NCBI RefSeq assembly: GCF_017301735.1
Contig: NZ_CP071090.1
Location: 11,825,001-11,889,000 of the forward strand
Source of the DNA: Pyxidicoccus parkwaysis
GTDB lineage: Bacteria > Myxococcota > Myxococcia > Myxococcales > Myxococcaceae
Reading direction: 5' to 3'
DNA: 64,000 nucleotides
Positions 1 through 10,131 of the stretch are shown in pieces; position 1 is the first letter of the stretch; every line of letters begins with the position of its first letter. The notes under the pieces were generated by a model. The model was not told the DNA's origin, did not search any database, and saw nothing but the letters and a program-made list of their open reading frames with translations. The position numbers and the translations under genes are program-made.

Positions 1-299
1 GCCGCGCGCGCCTTGCACGCAGCACCGGGCTCCTCGCCGTAGCCACCCTCCAGACACACCTCGTCGCCCACCGACAGTCGCCGGGTGTACTCGGTGGCGA
101 GGTACAGGGCTTCATCACACGCGGAGCGCGCGCTGGATTTGCCATGTGCCTGACAGCGGTCCTTCGGCGGAGCCTTCACGACGGGGATGGTCGCGTAGAT
201 GGGGTCCTCGTCGTTGGGGTTGGGACGGAACGGGCCAATGGCCGTGCATCCCGAGAGCACCAGCGCGAGCGCACCGGCTGCCGTCCACATCCGCCTCAT
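1..299 (-). CDS. Partial lipoprotein of unknown function (3' end outside window)
   Basis: Reading on the minus strand from ATG at 299, about 99 residues are visible before the window edge. The start is MRRMWTAAGALALVLSGC, a classical lipoprotein signal peptide with lipobox LSGC (Cys18). The mature part is polar and has several Cys residues (in KDRCQ, SACDE, DEVCLE and AACKA). I do not recognise the family. It lies downstream of panD on the same strand, 96 bases away, and could be the last gene of that run. Confidence 0.6.
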   Translation of the reverse strand, partial: MRRMWTAAGALALVLSGCTAIGPFRPNPNDEDPIYATIPVVKAPPKDRCQAHGKSSARSACDEALYLATEYTRRLSVGDEVCLEGGYGEEPGAACKARA

Positions 300-395
300 C
301 GTGATTACGCCTCCGGGGCCTTCACGCCCCTCCATTAAGGATGGGCGGAGCATGGCAAAAGGACCCCGGTGGGGCAAAGCGACGTGGGGTACCGC

Positions 396-788
396 TCAGG
401 CGGAGCGCCGCTGGGGGCCCGGAAGCTCCTCGTGGACGCCGGGGACGATGCGATTCTTTCCGTCCACGAACACCACGGTGGGCTTCCAGCCGGCGAGCTC
501 CGCCTCCTCCACCTCGGCGAAGGTGGCGATGATGACGAGGTCGCCGGGCTGGTTGAGGTGCGCGGCCGCGCCGTTGATGCAGATGACGCCGCTGCCCGAG
601 GGGCCCTCGAGCGCGTACGTCTCCAGGCGCGTGCCCCGGGTGACGTTCCAGATGGCCACCTTCTCGTAGGGCAGGATGTCGGCGGCGCGCAGCAGGTCCA
701 CGTCAATGGTGACGGAGCCCTCGTAGTCCAGGTCAGCCTGGGTGACGGTCGCGCGGTGGATCTTGGACTTGAAGAGGATGCGGCGCAT
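396..788 (-). CDS. panD: Aspartate 1-decarboxylase
   Basis: Pyruvoyl enzyme that converts L-aspartate to beta-alanine for pantothenate and coenzyme A; cytoplasmic homotetramer. At 130 residues it has the normal family length. The self-cleavage site is seen as Tyr22-Glu23-Gly24-Ser25, where Ser25 would become the pyruvoyl group. Lys9, Arg54, Tyr58 and Asn72 sit exactly where the E. coli enzyme has its active-site residues, so I expect an active protein. The start ATG at 788 gives the canonical MRRILFKSKIHRATVT opening. It lies 106 bases downstream of the LEA-2 lipoprotein gene on the same strand; no other pantothenate gene is nearby. Confidence 0.97.
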   Translation of the reverse strand: MRRILFKSKIHRATVTQADLDYEGSVTIDVDLLRAADILPYEKVAIWNVTRGTRLETYALEGPSGSGVICINGAAAHLNQPGDLVIIATFAEVEEAELAGWKPTVVFVDGKNRIVPGVHEELPGPQRRSA

Positions 789-894
789 GGCGGAAGTCCG
801 GAGGCCCTTGGAAGAGGACGACTCACCGTAACGTCAAGGGCGCCCCGGGACAACCCCGCGGTTCAGTCCTCGCTGCCTGCAGTGCAAGCAGGCG

Positions 895-1737
895 TCATTT
901 CACGAAGTTCAGGAGCTGACTCAGGTTGAGCGGCACGGACTGCGCGTCCGAGGTGAGCTGCCCGTCCAGCTTCACCTGCGCGCTGCCGCCCGAGCGCAGC
1001 GCCATGGCCGCCGAGGCCACGTTCAGCAGATTGACGGTGAGCGGCAGCGTCACCTGCTTCGTCCCGCTGCCATCCAGCAGGCCCAGGTTGCCTGTGGACA
1101 GGTTGCCCACATTCGCGCCTGCCACCTTCAGCGCGCCTGTGATTCCGGCCACGGGGAGGGGGAAGCTGTTGCGGTTCTTGATTTCGAGGGGGAACTCGAT
1201 GGTGGCGCTGGTGCCGCTGATGCCCTTGATGCGGGGCGACTGGAAGGAGACCTGCGGAATCTTGGGCACCTCGAAGGCGCCCTCCTTCGACAGGGGGAAG
1301 TTGAGCACGCCGATGGGCGTCCGGATGCCCACGCTGCCCTCGGCCTTGTAGTTGGCCTTGTCCTTGTTGAGGAACGTCTCCACCACCGGGACGATGTCCG
1401 CGAACTTCACGTTGGCGGGGAACACCAGTTCGCTCTTGCCGTTGGACTTGAGCTGCAGGCCCTTCTTCGGCTTGCCGGCCACCACCTGCTTCCCCTCGAC
1501 GGAGAAGGCGTAGTCCACCGAGGCCAGGTCCAGCCCGAAGCCGTTGGGGTTGTTCACCTCGTACACGAGGTCCACCGTGGCGTCGGACAGCGACGCGCTG
1601 GAGAGGCGGGCCGTCTTGAAGGTGAGGGTGGGCTTCTTGAAGGCCCCCTTCAGCAGGTTCTGAAGGGCGGCACAGCCCGTCAGCGTGGTGAAGGAGAGGA
1701 CGGCCAGGACGAGGAGGGCGCGTTTCATCTTGGGCAT
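895..1737 (-). CDS. LEA type 2 (water stress and hypersensitive response) family lipoprotein
   Basis: A 280-residue protein starting with a lipoprotein signal peptide; the lipobox is LTGC, and translation could also start at the internal Met4 (MKRALLVLAVLS). The rest looks like two tandem LEA-2 (WHy) beta-sandwich domains, roughly residues 35-150 and 160-275. Each has the pattern of an 'NPNGFGL'-type or 'NRNSFPLPV'-type turn after a hydrophobic strand. LEA-2 proteins are linked to desiccation or stress protection, and bacterial lipoprotein members are poorly characterised. Envelope anchoring is inferred from the lipobox. Same strand as panD. Confidence 0.8.
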   Translation of the reverse strand: MPKMKRALLVLAVLSFTTLTGCAALQNLLKGAFKKPTLTFKTARLSSASLSDATVDLVYEVNNPNGFGLDLASVDYAFSVEGKQVVAGKPKKGLQLKSNGKSELVFPANVKFADIVPVVETFLNKDKANYKAEGSVGIRTPIGVLNFPLSKEGAFEVPKIPQVSFQSPRIKGISGTSATIEFPLEIKNRNSFPLPVAGITGALKVAGANVGNLSTGNLGLLDGSGTKQVTLPLTVNLLNVASAAMALRSGGSAQVKLDGQLTSDAQSVPLNLSQLLNFVK

Positions 1738-1831
1738 GGGCGTGTCACCAGACGGCCGCGTTCTATCCCGGATTCAATCGCCGCGTGCGGCAGGGAAGAT
1801 GGGGCCTGTAGCGCACGCTCGTCCGGGTGGT

Positions 1832-3391
1832 ATGTGGCAGGTCTCCCCGCATCATGACGGAGGCACCTTGCCCGGGGCACGGACACACATCCCCTCCCTT
1901 TCTCCGCCCCGGGGCGCCGGCTGGCGCGGGCTGGCCCCAGGGCTGGCGGTGCTGGCGGTGCTGGCGCTCGCGGGCTGCTCGCGGGGCGGCACCTCCGGGC
2001 CGGACTCGCGGAAGCTGGCGCTGACGCCCTGCCGGCTGGAGGGAGTGGCCAGCCAGGCGATGTGCGGCACGTACGAGGTGTTCGAGGACCGCGCCGCGAT
2101 GTCGGGCCGGAAGATTCCCCTGCGCGTGGTGGTGGTGCCGGCGCTGGCGGCCCAGTCGGAGCCGGACCCGCTGGTGCTGCTGGCGGGCGGGCCGGGCCAG
2201 GCGGCGTCGCGCGTGCCGCAGGTCCTGCTCGCGCTGGAGCGCATCCGCCGCAAGCGCGACATCGTCCTGGTGGACCAGCGCGGTACGGGAGACTCGAATC
2301 CGCTGGAGTGCGAGCCGCACCCGCTGGACGAGGGACTGGCCGCGCGCTTCGACGAGCGCGACGCGGTGGCGAAGGTGCGCAGGTGCCGCGAGGGCTGGAG
2401 CGCGGACGTGCGCCAGTACACCACGCCGAACGCGATGGACGATTTGGACGAGGTGCGCGCGGCGCTCGGCTACGAGAAGGTGAACCTCTGGGGCGTCAGC
2501 TACGGCACGCGCGCGGCGCTGGTGTACATGCGCCAGCACCCGGACCGCGTGCGCACCGCGATTCTGGACGGCGTGGCGCCCATGGGCCTGTTCCTGCCCC
2601 TGAACGCGCCGCGCGACGGGCAGCACGCGCTGGATTTGCTGCTGGCCCACTGCGAGAAGGACGCGACGTGCGCGAAGGCGTACCCGGACCTGCGGGCCCG
2701 CACGGAGGCGCTGCTGGCGAAGCTGGAGGCGGAGCCCGTGCGCGTGCGCGTGTCACACCCGCTCACCGGCGTACCGGAGGACCTCGTGCTGTCGCGCTCG
2801 GCCTTCGTGTCGGAGCTGTTCAGCAAGCTCTACAGTCCGGAGATGGCGTCGCTGGTGCCGCTGATGTTGGACAAGGCGGCGCGCGGCGACTGGGCCCCCT
2901 TCGTGGCGCTGAGCGTGGGCCAGTCCGAGAGCGCGGGCCACACGGTGAGCCAGGGCCTGTACTACGCCGTCGTCTGCGCGGAGGACGCGCCCTACTACGA
3001 CGCGGAGGCGGTGCGGCGCGAGGCGAAGGGGACGTGGTTCGGCCCGGACATGGGGCTGGAGACGCTGGCCATCTGCGCGGACTGGCCGAAGGCCACACTG
3101 CCCGTGGGCTACCGCGAGCCGGTGGGCTCGGACGTGCCCACGCTGCTGCTCTCCGGAGAGCTGGACCCGGTGACGCCGCCTGCATGGGCCGAGGAGGCGA
3201 AGCGCACGCTGCACCACGCGCTGCATGTGGTGGTGCCCGGCGTGGGCCACAACACGGTGGGCGCGGACTGCGCGCGCACGTTGATGAATGATTTGCTCAC
3301 GCGCGGGACGGTGGAGGGGCTGACGTCCTCCTGCGGGCCGAACCTCACCCGGCCTCCCTTCTTCACCTCCTTCGCCGGCCCGGTGCCTTGA
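1832..3391 (+). CDS. Secreted alpha/beta hydrolase, tripeptidyl/prolyl aminopeptidase-like lipoprotein
   Basis: Serine hydrolase of the S33/TAP type. A hydrophobic segment ending in LALAGC marks a lipoprotein signal. The oxyanion region is LLAGGPGQA and DQRGTGDS, the nucleophile elbow is GVSYG, the acid is in LSGELDPVTPP and the His is in GVGHNT, so the triad is complete. The C-terminal part matches the TAP-like C-terminal domain. I chose ATG 1832, which leaves a long n-region; an in-frame TTG at 1868 is an alternative. The ABC ATPase gene begins 1 base after the stop codon, so the three genes to 5296 are probably one transcript. Confidence 0.85.
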   Translation: MWQVSPHHDGGTLPGARTHIPSLSPPRGAGWRGLAPGLAVLAVLALAGCSRGGTSGPDSRKLALTPCRLEGVASQAMCGTYEVFEDRAAMSGRKIPLRVVVVPALAAQSEPDPLVLLAGGPGQAASRVPQVLLALERIRRKRDIVLVDQRGTGDSNPLECEPHPLDEGLAARFDERDAVAKVRRCREGWSADVRQYTTPNAMDDLDEVRAALGYEKVNLWGVSYGTRAALVYMRQHPDRVRTAILDGVAPMGLFLPLNAPRDGQHALDLLLAHCEKDATCAKAYPDLRARTEALLAKLEAEPVRVRVSHPLTGVPEDLVLSRSAFVSELFSKLYSPEMASLVPLMLDKAARGDWAPFVALSVGQSESAGHTVSQGLYYAVVCAEDAPYYDAEAVRREAKGTWFGPDMGLETLAICADWPKATLPVGYREPVGSDVPTLLLSGELDPVTPPAWAEEAKRTLHHALHVVVPGVGHNTVGADCARTLMNDLLTRGTVEGLTSSCGPNLTRPPFFTSFAGPVP

Positions 3392-3392
3392 G

Positions 3393-4123
<731 letters not shown>

Positions 4124-4127
<4 letters not shown>

Positions 4128-5296
4128 GGCGCCTGGCCGTCACCGTCTTCCGCAAGGAATTGAAGGACCACCTGCGCGACAGGCGCTCGGTGCTCACCGC
4201 GGTGATGTTCCCGCTGCTGGGCCCCGCCGTGTTCCTGGTGATGTTCAACCTGCTGGCCTCCTGGTACCGGCAGGACCGGCCGCTGGAGTTGCCCGTGGTG
4301 GGGCGCGCGCACGCTCCCAGCCTCATGGCCTTCCTGGAGCGCTACGGCGCGAAGCTCACGGAGGCCCCGGAGGACTACGAGGCGCGCATCCGCGCGGGCA
4401 CGCTGGATGCGGTACTGATTGTGCCGGAGGACTACGGCAAGTCCTTCTCCGCCGGGCGTACCGCCCACGTGCAGCTCGTGCAGGACAGCTCGCGCCAGTC
4501 CGCGCGTCACTCCGTGCTGCGCGCGCAGCGGCTCTTGGAGGCGTACGCGGAGCTGCTCGGCAACCAGCGCCTCTATGCGCGCGGCGTCGCGCCGGAGCTG
4601 GCCATTCCCGTGCGTGTGGACGAGCTCGACTTGTCCACGCCCGAGCGCACCGCGGCGGGCGTGCTCAACATGGTGCCCCTCTTCCTGGTGTTGGCGGCCT
4701 TCGCGGGCGGCATGCAGTTGGCCAGCGACACCATGGCGGGTGAGCGCGAGCGTGGCTCGCTGGAGCCGCTGCTGCTCAACCCCGCTCCTCGCGGCGCGGT
4801 GGTGGCGGGCAAGTGGATGGCCACCGTGGCCATGGCTTGCGGCGCGGTGCTGCTGACGCTGGTGGCCTATCTGCTCGTGGTGCGGCGCGCGCCGCTGGAG
4901 GACCTGGGCGTGAAGGCCCGCTTCGACGCGCCCGCCGCATTGGGCATGGCCGCGGCGGTGCTGCCGCTGACGCTGGCCGCGTCGTCGGTGCAGATGTGGG
5001 TGTCCACGTATGCGCGCTCGTTCAAGGAGGCGCAGACGTACCTGTCGCTCCTCATGGTGGTGCCCATGCTGCCGGGCATGGTGCTGGCGCTGTCGCCGCT
5101 GCAGACGAAGGCGTGGATGTTCGCCGTGCCGGTGCTCGGGCAGGAGTTGCTGGCGGGCGAGGTGATGCGAGGCGAGTCATTGGGACCCCTGCCCTTCCTC
5201 ATCGCCGCGGCCTCCAGCCTCGCGGTGGCGGCGCTGGCGCTGCACATCACCTCGCGCCTGCTCGCCCAGGAGCGCATCATCTTCGGACGCGGCTGA
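4124..5296 (+). CDS. ABC transporter permease, NatB/ABC-2 type
   Basis: 390-residue inner-membrane permease. One transmembrane segment lies near residues 21-45, followed by an extracytoplasmic domain of about 130 residues. A cluster of five or six hydrophobic segments follows from about residue 180 to the end. The layout matches the ABC-2 family (NatB, YhaP). Together with the ATPase at 3393 it should form an exporter. The hydrolase encoded upstream may act on or protect from an exported compound, but that is only inference from gene order. Confidence 0.9.
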
Positions 5297-5367
5297 GGGG
5301 GACGTGGCTCGTCTGCCTGCTCGTCGGCTCTTCCGTTTCATTGCGGACGGTGTGAGGCTTGCGGCCG

Positions 5368-5901
5368 ATGCCTTCCGAGCCGATGTGTCGGGCGACGGTG
5401 TTCGAGACTCTCTTCGTGAAGGGGCTGCGAGCGGAAGGAGTGCTCGCGGACCTGTTGCTCGCCGAGGGTGTGGACGTTCGTGACCTGGAGACGGAGTACC
5501 CCATCCGCGTGCTCAACCGCTGCGTGGACGTGGCCTGCGGGCACCTGTTCCCGGACCTGCCGCTCGAGGACGCGCGGCTGCGGGTGGGCCGTAGCTTCGT
5601 GCAGGGCTTCGTCCAGACGTTGATGGGCCGGGTGGTGGCGGCGGGCCTGCCCATGCTGGGCCCGGTGCGCTACCTCAAGCGCTTCCCGGACCATGTGTTG
5701 ATGGACGGCTCCCCGCTGCGGGTGACGCTGGTGCAGGTGGGGGAGCGTTCCTTCCGCATGGAGTTCCGCAACGAGTTCCTGGTGATGTCGGGCTTCATGA
5801 CGGGCGTCCTGCAGGAGTGGCTGAAGCTGACGCACACCGAGGCGACCATCACCACCGAGCGCCATTCGCCCATGAGTTTCGATCTTCACATCGCGTGGTA
5901 G
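5368..5901 (+). CDS. TIGR02265 / DUF2378 family protein (myxobacterial paralogous family)
   Basis: 177 residues, close to the usual length of this lineage-specific family, which has many copies in Myxococcus genomes and no established function. The N-terminal pattern 'VFETLFVKGL' and the central 'RVGRSFVQGFVQTLMGR' are the recognisable parts. ATG 5368 has a GAGG ten bases upstream; an in-frame TTG at 5359 is possible but too close to that site. The gene is monocistronic or a weakly linked follower of the ABC genes. Confidence 0.8.
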   Translation: MPSEPMCRATVFETLFVKGLRAEGVLADLLLAEGVDVRDLETEYPIRVLNRCVDVACGHLFPDLPLEDARLRVGRSFVQGFVQTLMGRVVAAGLPMLGPVRYLKRFPDHVLMDGSPLRVTLVQVGERSFRMEFRNEFLVMSGFMTGVLQEWLKLTHTEATITTERHSPMSFDLHIAW

Positions 5902-5987
5902 CACCGGAGGGCGGCAATGTCGGCGGGTGGCTCTTGTCCGACGACGCCGGATGACATCCGCGGGCGGTTGTCCTCAGATGGGGGGAG

Positions 5988-7055
5988 ATGACGCCTGAGC
6001 GAGAAGCCTCCCTCCCCCCCGCGCCGCCCTCCGTGGCTTCGACGCGGGGCGAGCCCCGATTCGGCACCTACCAGGGCGAGCTGCCCGAGGTGGACCTCCC
6101 CAAGCTGACGGGACAGTGGTCTCCCACGCGCAGGACGCGCCTGCTGAAGCGCAAGCGCTGGCACTACACCTTCGCGGCCACGCCGGAGGTGGCGGCCCTC
6201 TTCGCGGTGGTGGACCTGGGCTACACGGCGAGCGCCTTCGCGGTGGCGTTGGACTTGAAGGAGCGCCGGCCGCTGTGTGACGTGAGCTTCCTGGGCGCGC
6301 CCGGGCCCATGGTGGAATTGGGCGACAAGCCGGGGGCGGGGCTCAACGCGTGCTTCCGGACGTTGGGCGGCAAGCTGGCGGTGCGGCGCGGCGAGGAGGA
6401 CGAGCGCTACCGCGTGGAAGTGGACGTCAGCCGGCTTCGCACGGGGAGCCTCCAGTCCTTCCAGTGGGCGGGCGACTTGCTGGTGGCGGGTGGCCCGCCC
6501 GCGCTGACGGTGATTGCGCCGGTGGAGGGGGATGGGCTCGTCAACGTGACGATGAAGCGCAACGGCCTGCTGACATTCGGCAGCCTGGAGGCGGGTGGAA
6601 AGCGCTTCCGGCTCGACGGTGGCGTGGGCGGAATGGACTACACGCAGGGCTACCTGGCGCGGCACACGGCGTGGCGCTGGGCCTTCATGGCGGGACGGCT
6701 GGCGGATGGGACGCCGCTGGGCATCAACCTCGTGGAGGGCTTCAACGAGGGCAACGCCGAGGCGAACGAGAATGCGTTCTGGCTGGGAGACAGGCTGTAC
6801 CCGCTGGCGCGTGCGCGGTTCGAGTACAACCCGAAGGAGCTGATGGACCCGTGGCGGCTGACGACGGTGGACGGCGCGGTGGACCTGCGCTTCCGGCCGT
6901 TCCACGTGCACCGTGAAGAGAAGAACCTGCGCCTCGTGGTGAGCCACTTCGCGCAGCCTGTGGGCTTCTTCGAGGGCACGGTGAAGGTGGGCGGACGGAC
7001 GCTCGAGTTGTCCGACGTGCCCGGCGTCACGGAAGACCAGGACATGCTGTGGTGA
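5988..7055 (+). CDS. DUF2804 family protein
   Basis: 355 residues covering a full DUF2804 domain, a beta-rich fold of unknown function seen in several bacterial phyla. Diagnostic-looking blocks are RKRWHYTFAATPE near residue 56, GGMDYTQGYLARHTAWRWA near residue 215, and the C-terminal VSHFAQPVGFFEG. There is no signal peptide or membrane segment, so it is probably cytoplasmic. The preceding bases hold GGGGGAG just before ATG 5988, a usable ribosome site. Function is not predictable. Confidence 0.85.
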   Translation: MTPEREASLPPAPPSVASTRGEPRFGTYQGELPEVDLPKLTGQWSPTRRTRLLKRKRWHYTFAATPEVAALFAVVDLGYTASAFAVALDLKERRPLCDVSFLGAPGPMVELGDKPGAGLNACFRTLGGKLAVRRGEEDERYRVEVDVSRLRTGSLQSFQWAGDLLVAGGPPALTVIAPVEGDGLVNVTMKRNGLLTFGSLEAGGKRFRLDGGVGGMDYTQGYLARHTAWRWAFMAGRLADGTPLGINLVEGFNEGNAEANENAFWLGDRLYPLARARFEYNPKELMDPWRLTTVDGAVDLRFRPFHVHREEKNLRLVVSHFAQPVGFFEGTVKVGGRTLELSDVPGVTEDQDMLW

Positions 7056-7065
7056 GAGGGCGGCT

Positions 7066-7209
7066 TCACGCTGCCCGCGCCACGCGCCGTCCCGACCGCC
7101 AGAGGTTCAGCATCCAGGCGTAGAAGAGGGCAGTCACGAGGAGCGTCACCAGCAGGAAGACGGTGTCGCTCCGGATGTGGAGGCCGCGCCTGAACAGGTC
7201 GCGGTGCAC
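7066..7209 (-). CDS. Small single-span membrane protein, hypothetical
   Basis: A GTG at 7209 opens a 47-residue frame with one strong hydrophobic segment (TVFLLVTLLVTALFYAWML), followed by a basic tail RSGRRVARAA, a typical type II or tail-anchored layout. The frame stays open further upstream, but no convincing start or ribosome site is seen, so the true start is uncertain. It lies 68 bases downstream of the lipoprotein gene on the same strand. I recognise no family. Confidence 0.4.
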   Translation of the reverse strand: MHRDLFRRGLHIRSDTVFLLVTLLVTALFYAWMLNLWRSGRRVARAA

Positions 7210-7277
7210 CCAATCTGGGGCCGGTGAGTGATTGATGCGTGGGACGCCCCGGCCCGTGTGCGGAAGGAGCGGTGGAA

Positions 7278-8591
7278 TCAGGGCGCGGACTGGAGGCGCT
7301 CGGAGGTGAGCGTGCCTTCGGGGCGGGACACCTCCAGCCATTCGATCTGCCCCTGCGCGTTCGCCCTAGCCTTCGCGGTGCGGGCTCCGGTGCTCAGGGT
7401 GAGCGCTCGGGCTCCAGCGGAAGCGTCGCGGCGCAACGTGAGTTCCACCGGCGCGGTGGCATCGTCGCTGGGGCGGTATACGTCGAGCACCACCTCCGGA
7501 CGTCCGCCCGGCAGCAGCCACCGGCTCACGGCGAGGCGGATGTCCTCGTCGGTGGCGAGTCCCCGCTTCGACGTGAAGGTACCTTTCAGCGCGCGCGGGC
7601 CCTGCCGGCCCTCGTAGCGGTACGAGGTGCCGGGGACGGTGAGGGCTTCGGGGCTGGTGGAAGGAGCATTGGCGGTGGCCGGCTCCTTCTCACGCCGCAG
7701 CGTCACCTGCATGGCCAGGGTGCCGTCCTCCGCGCGGGCGTAGCGCAGCTCCGCGAGGTGGCCGCGCTCATCGGTCAGCGTGGTGGTGGTGACGTCTTCC
7801 GCGCGCAGCATGCCGTCCGCGTTGCGCAGCATCAGGCTGGTGGTGGACTCGGTGCGCGTGAAACCCGGTGCCTCGCTTCTCGATGCACGCCAGTCGAAGC
7901 CGGAGAGCCTCCCATCCAGCTTCAGCACATGCAGCTCTTCGCTCCGTGCGGGCGGACGCGGGCGGCCCGGCACCTGGAGCGTGCGGGCCAGGTCCAGGGT
8001 GATGCGGCGGAACGTCTTCGCATAGCCGGGCTCGTCGTGCGCGCACAGCAACGGCAACTCCGGGCTCGCGCTCACCATCAGCTTCATCTGCCCCGCGCCC
8101 GTGTCTCCCGGCGCGGTCGATTCATAGTCCACGCGGAGGAACAGCACTGGCGCTCCCGAGACCACGGCGACCTCCGTGGGCTCCATGCGCCGCACCGTGA
8201 CGCCCGGGCCCTCGCGCACCGCCTTCGCCACGGCGAGCAGCGCCCCCGCCGCGTCGAGCGGCCGCTCATAGACGAAGCACCCCAGCGCGGCCTCCGTGCC
8301 CAATGGAATGTCGATGCGCGTGGAACCTTCGTTGCGCGCGAGTGTGGGCGCGGAGCTCGCCTCCACCTCCGCGGTGAAGATGCGCTCCGGTGAGTCCACG
8401 CGGTGCTTCGGCAGCGGTGGCAGCTCGCGCGCGAAGGGGCCCGTGGGCTCGGGCTCCCGTGGCCCGGTGGTGGGAGCTCCCTGCACGGCACTGCCCGCCT
8501 GCGCGCCCGTCCCTCCGGCCTCCGGCCGGGAGGCCCGTGACGGAGTGGCGCAGGCAGTGGCGAGGCACAGCAGGAGGACGAATCGCCGCAT
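7278..8591 (-). CDS. Hypothetical lipoprotein, 437 residues
   Basis: Begins MRRFVLLLCLATAC, a short lipoprotein signal (lipobox LATAC, Cys14), followed by a Pro/Gly-rich linker to about residue 55. The remainder is predicted to be globular and beta-rich, without transmembrane segments or catalytic motifs I can name. It contains one probable disulfide pair (LGCFVY and LLCAHDE). The family is unknown to me; its place is probably the envelope. The start is preceded by an unusual inverted repeat (8668-8746). Confidence 0.65.
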   Translation of the reverse strand: MRRFVLLLCLATACATPSRASRPEAGGTGAQAGSAVQGAPTTGPREPEPTGPFARELPPLPKHRVDSPERIFTAEVEASSAPTLARNEGSTRIDIPLGTEAALGCFVYERPLDAAGALLAVAKAVREGPGVTVRRMEPTEVAVVSGAPVLFLRVDYESTAPGDTGAGQMKLMVSASPELPLLCAHDEPGYAKTFRRITLDLARTLQVPGRPRPPARSEELHVLKLDGRLSGFDWRASRSEAPGFTRTESTTSLMLRNADGMLRAEDVTTTTLTDERGHLAELRYARAEDGTLAMQVTLRREKEPATANAPSTSPEALTVPGTSYRYEGRQGPRALKGTFTSKRGLATDEDIRLAVSRWLLPGGRPEVVLDVYRPSDDATAPVELTLRRDASAGARALTLSTGARTAKARANAQGQIEWLEVSRPEGTLTSERLQSAP

Positions 8592-8667
8592 CGGTCAATG
8601 CACCTGGGAAAAGGGACGTGGGCCAGGCCCCGGGTCCGGTCTGGCGGCATCCCAAGGGCCCCCTGCT

Positions 8668-8746
8668 CGGAAATGTCGGGGGTTTTGCGCGGGCGCTCTC
8701 AACCCGTCATCGCGACGACCCGTGCGAAATGTCCCGACATTTCCGA
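8668..8746. repeat. 14-bp inverted repeat, with one arm itself a dyad
   Basis: TCGGAAATGTCGGG at 8668-8681 is exactly complementary to CCCGACATTTCCGA at 8733-8746, and outside flanks extend the match with one mismatch (CTG next to CTC/CTT). The right copy is also part of a local dyad, GAAATGTC-CC-GACATTTC, at 8726-8743. It sits between the end of the aldolase gene and the start of the lipoprotein gene, both on the minus strand. It could be a terminator, an operator pair or a mobile palindromic element; nothing here decides between them. Confidence 0.6.
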
Positions 8747-8766
8747 ACAGCATGCCCCGCGTCCGC

Positions 8767-10131
8767 TCACCCGCCCGTCGCGCGGCCCCGGCGCGACTCG
8801 ACGATGGCGCGGAAGGAGCGGCTCCTCAACTCCTCCAGCGTGAGGCCCGTCGCGAGCACCTCGTCCTGATTCAGCGCTCCGCAGCTCAGCCCGCGCAGGA
8901 AGAAGTTGAGCAACCCCTGCCCGGTGGCCGCGTCGTCGAACACGTCGCCCACCAGGGTGGCCTGCGCCGCCTTCTCCAGGAACGCCTTCAGCCGGCGCGA
9001 CGCCGCGTCCAACCCCTCCAGGAAGAACGCGTACACAGCCGCGTAGCGCACGGGCAGTTGCGCCGGGTGCAAATCCCAGCCCTGGTACCACGCGCGCTCC
9101 AGCGAGTGCCGGATGTGCCGGTACGAGAGCTGCCACACCCGGTGCACCGCCTCCATGTTCTCCCGCCGCTGCGTGGGCAGCATCGCCTCGTCGCCCTGCG
9201 CCTTGTTCGGCGGCACCGGCATGACGTGGGTGGCCCCGTCCGCCAGCATGATGCCCGTGCCCGCGAGCGACACCTGCACCACGTCCCGCAGGAAGTCACA
9301 GGCCGGGTGCAGCATGCTCTGCGCGTGCGCGCTGACGCTGAGCGCGGCCGTGTAGTCGTACACGCCCAGGTGCACGCTGGTGCAGCGCCCCGCGCCCGCC
9401 GCCACCAGCCGGGGCAGGTGCAGCCGCCCCTCCGGGTCGAACAGCGCCTGCGGTGTCTCCACCATCAATTCCATGCCCAGCGAGCCCGGCGTCAGCCCCT
9501 TCTCCGCCTCCATCACCTCCAGCATGCGGGCTAGCGCAGCCACCTGCTCCGGCAGCGACACCTTGGGCAGCGTGACGACGAAGGACGGCGGCAGCTTCCC
9601 GCCCGTGCGCTCCAGCAGCGTGGTGAGGAACAAGTCCAACGTGCGCGAGGACCGGTCGAACAGCTCCTCCGTGAAGGACTTCACCCGGATGCCGATGAAC
9701 GGCGGCAGCGAGCCCTCCTCCAGACCGCGCGCCAGCTCCGTCGCGGCGGAGAGGGCGTGTCCGTCCTCCTCCTCGTCGGGACGGTGGCCGTACCCGTCCT
9801 CGAAGTCGATGCGCAGGTCCTCCACCGGCTCGCGCTCCAGCTTGTCCACCACGCGCCCGTAGACGCGCTGGGCGAAGCGGCCGCGCTGCGGCAGCCCGAG
9901 GCCATGGGCCAGTTCGGCCGCGTCCGGGGCGTACTCCTTCAGCGCGGTGAGCGCGAGGTCCCCCAGCTTCCGCGCCGTATTCGCTCGGAAGAGGTGGGCG
10001 CCGCCGTACACCACGTGCACGGGCTGCCGGCGAGGCGACTCGCCGGGGTAGCTCCGCGCGAAGGCGGCGTTGGCCCGGCGCAGGGACTCGCGGGCTGTGG
10101 AGATGCTGGCGGGCGTCAGCGTCGTCTTCAT
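8767..10131 (-). CDS. DUF6986 / HpcH-HpaI (CitE-like) aldolase family protein
   Basis: 454 residues from ATG 10131. The N-terminal half carries IDFEDGYG near residue 116 and the middle carries MELMVETPQALF near 240. These are the acidic metal- and substrate-binding motifs of the citrate lyase beta/HpcH-HpaI TIM-barrel superfamily. The family cleaves or forms C-C bonds of short keto acids; the substrate here is unknown. Its ATG overlaps the pepN stop codon (ATGA at 10128), so the two are co-transcribed and probably translationally coupled. Cytoplasmic. Confidence 0.8.
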   Translation of the reverse strand: MKTTLTPASISTARESLRRANAAFARSYPGESPRRQPVHVVYGGAHLFRANTARKLGDLALTALKEYAPDAAELAHGLGLPQRGRFAQRVYGRVVDKLEREPVEDLRIDFEDGYGHRPDEEEDGHALSAATELARGLEEGSLPPFIGIRVKSFTEELFDRSSRTLDLFLTTLLERTGGKLPPSFVVTLPKVSLPEQVAALARMLEVMEAEKGLTPGSLGMELMVETPQALFDPEGRLHLPRLVAAGAGRCTSVHLGVYDYTAALSVSAHAQSMLHPACDFLRDVVQVSLAGTGIMLADGATHVMPVPPNKAQGDEAMLPTQRRENMEAVHRVWQLSYRHIRHSLERAWYQGWDLHPAQLPVRYAAVYAFFLEGLDAASRRLKAFLEKAAQATLVGDVFDDAATGQGLLNFFLRGLSCGALNQDEVLATGLTLEELRSRSFRAIVESRRGRATGG

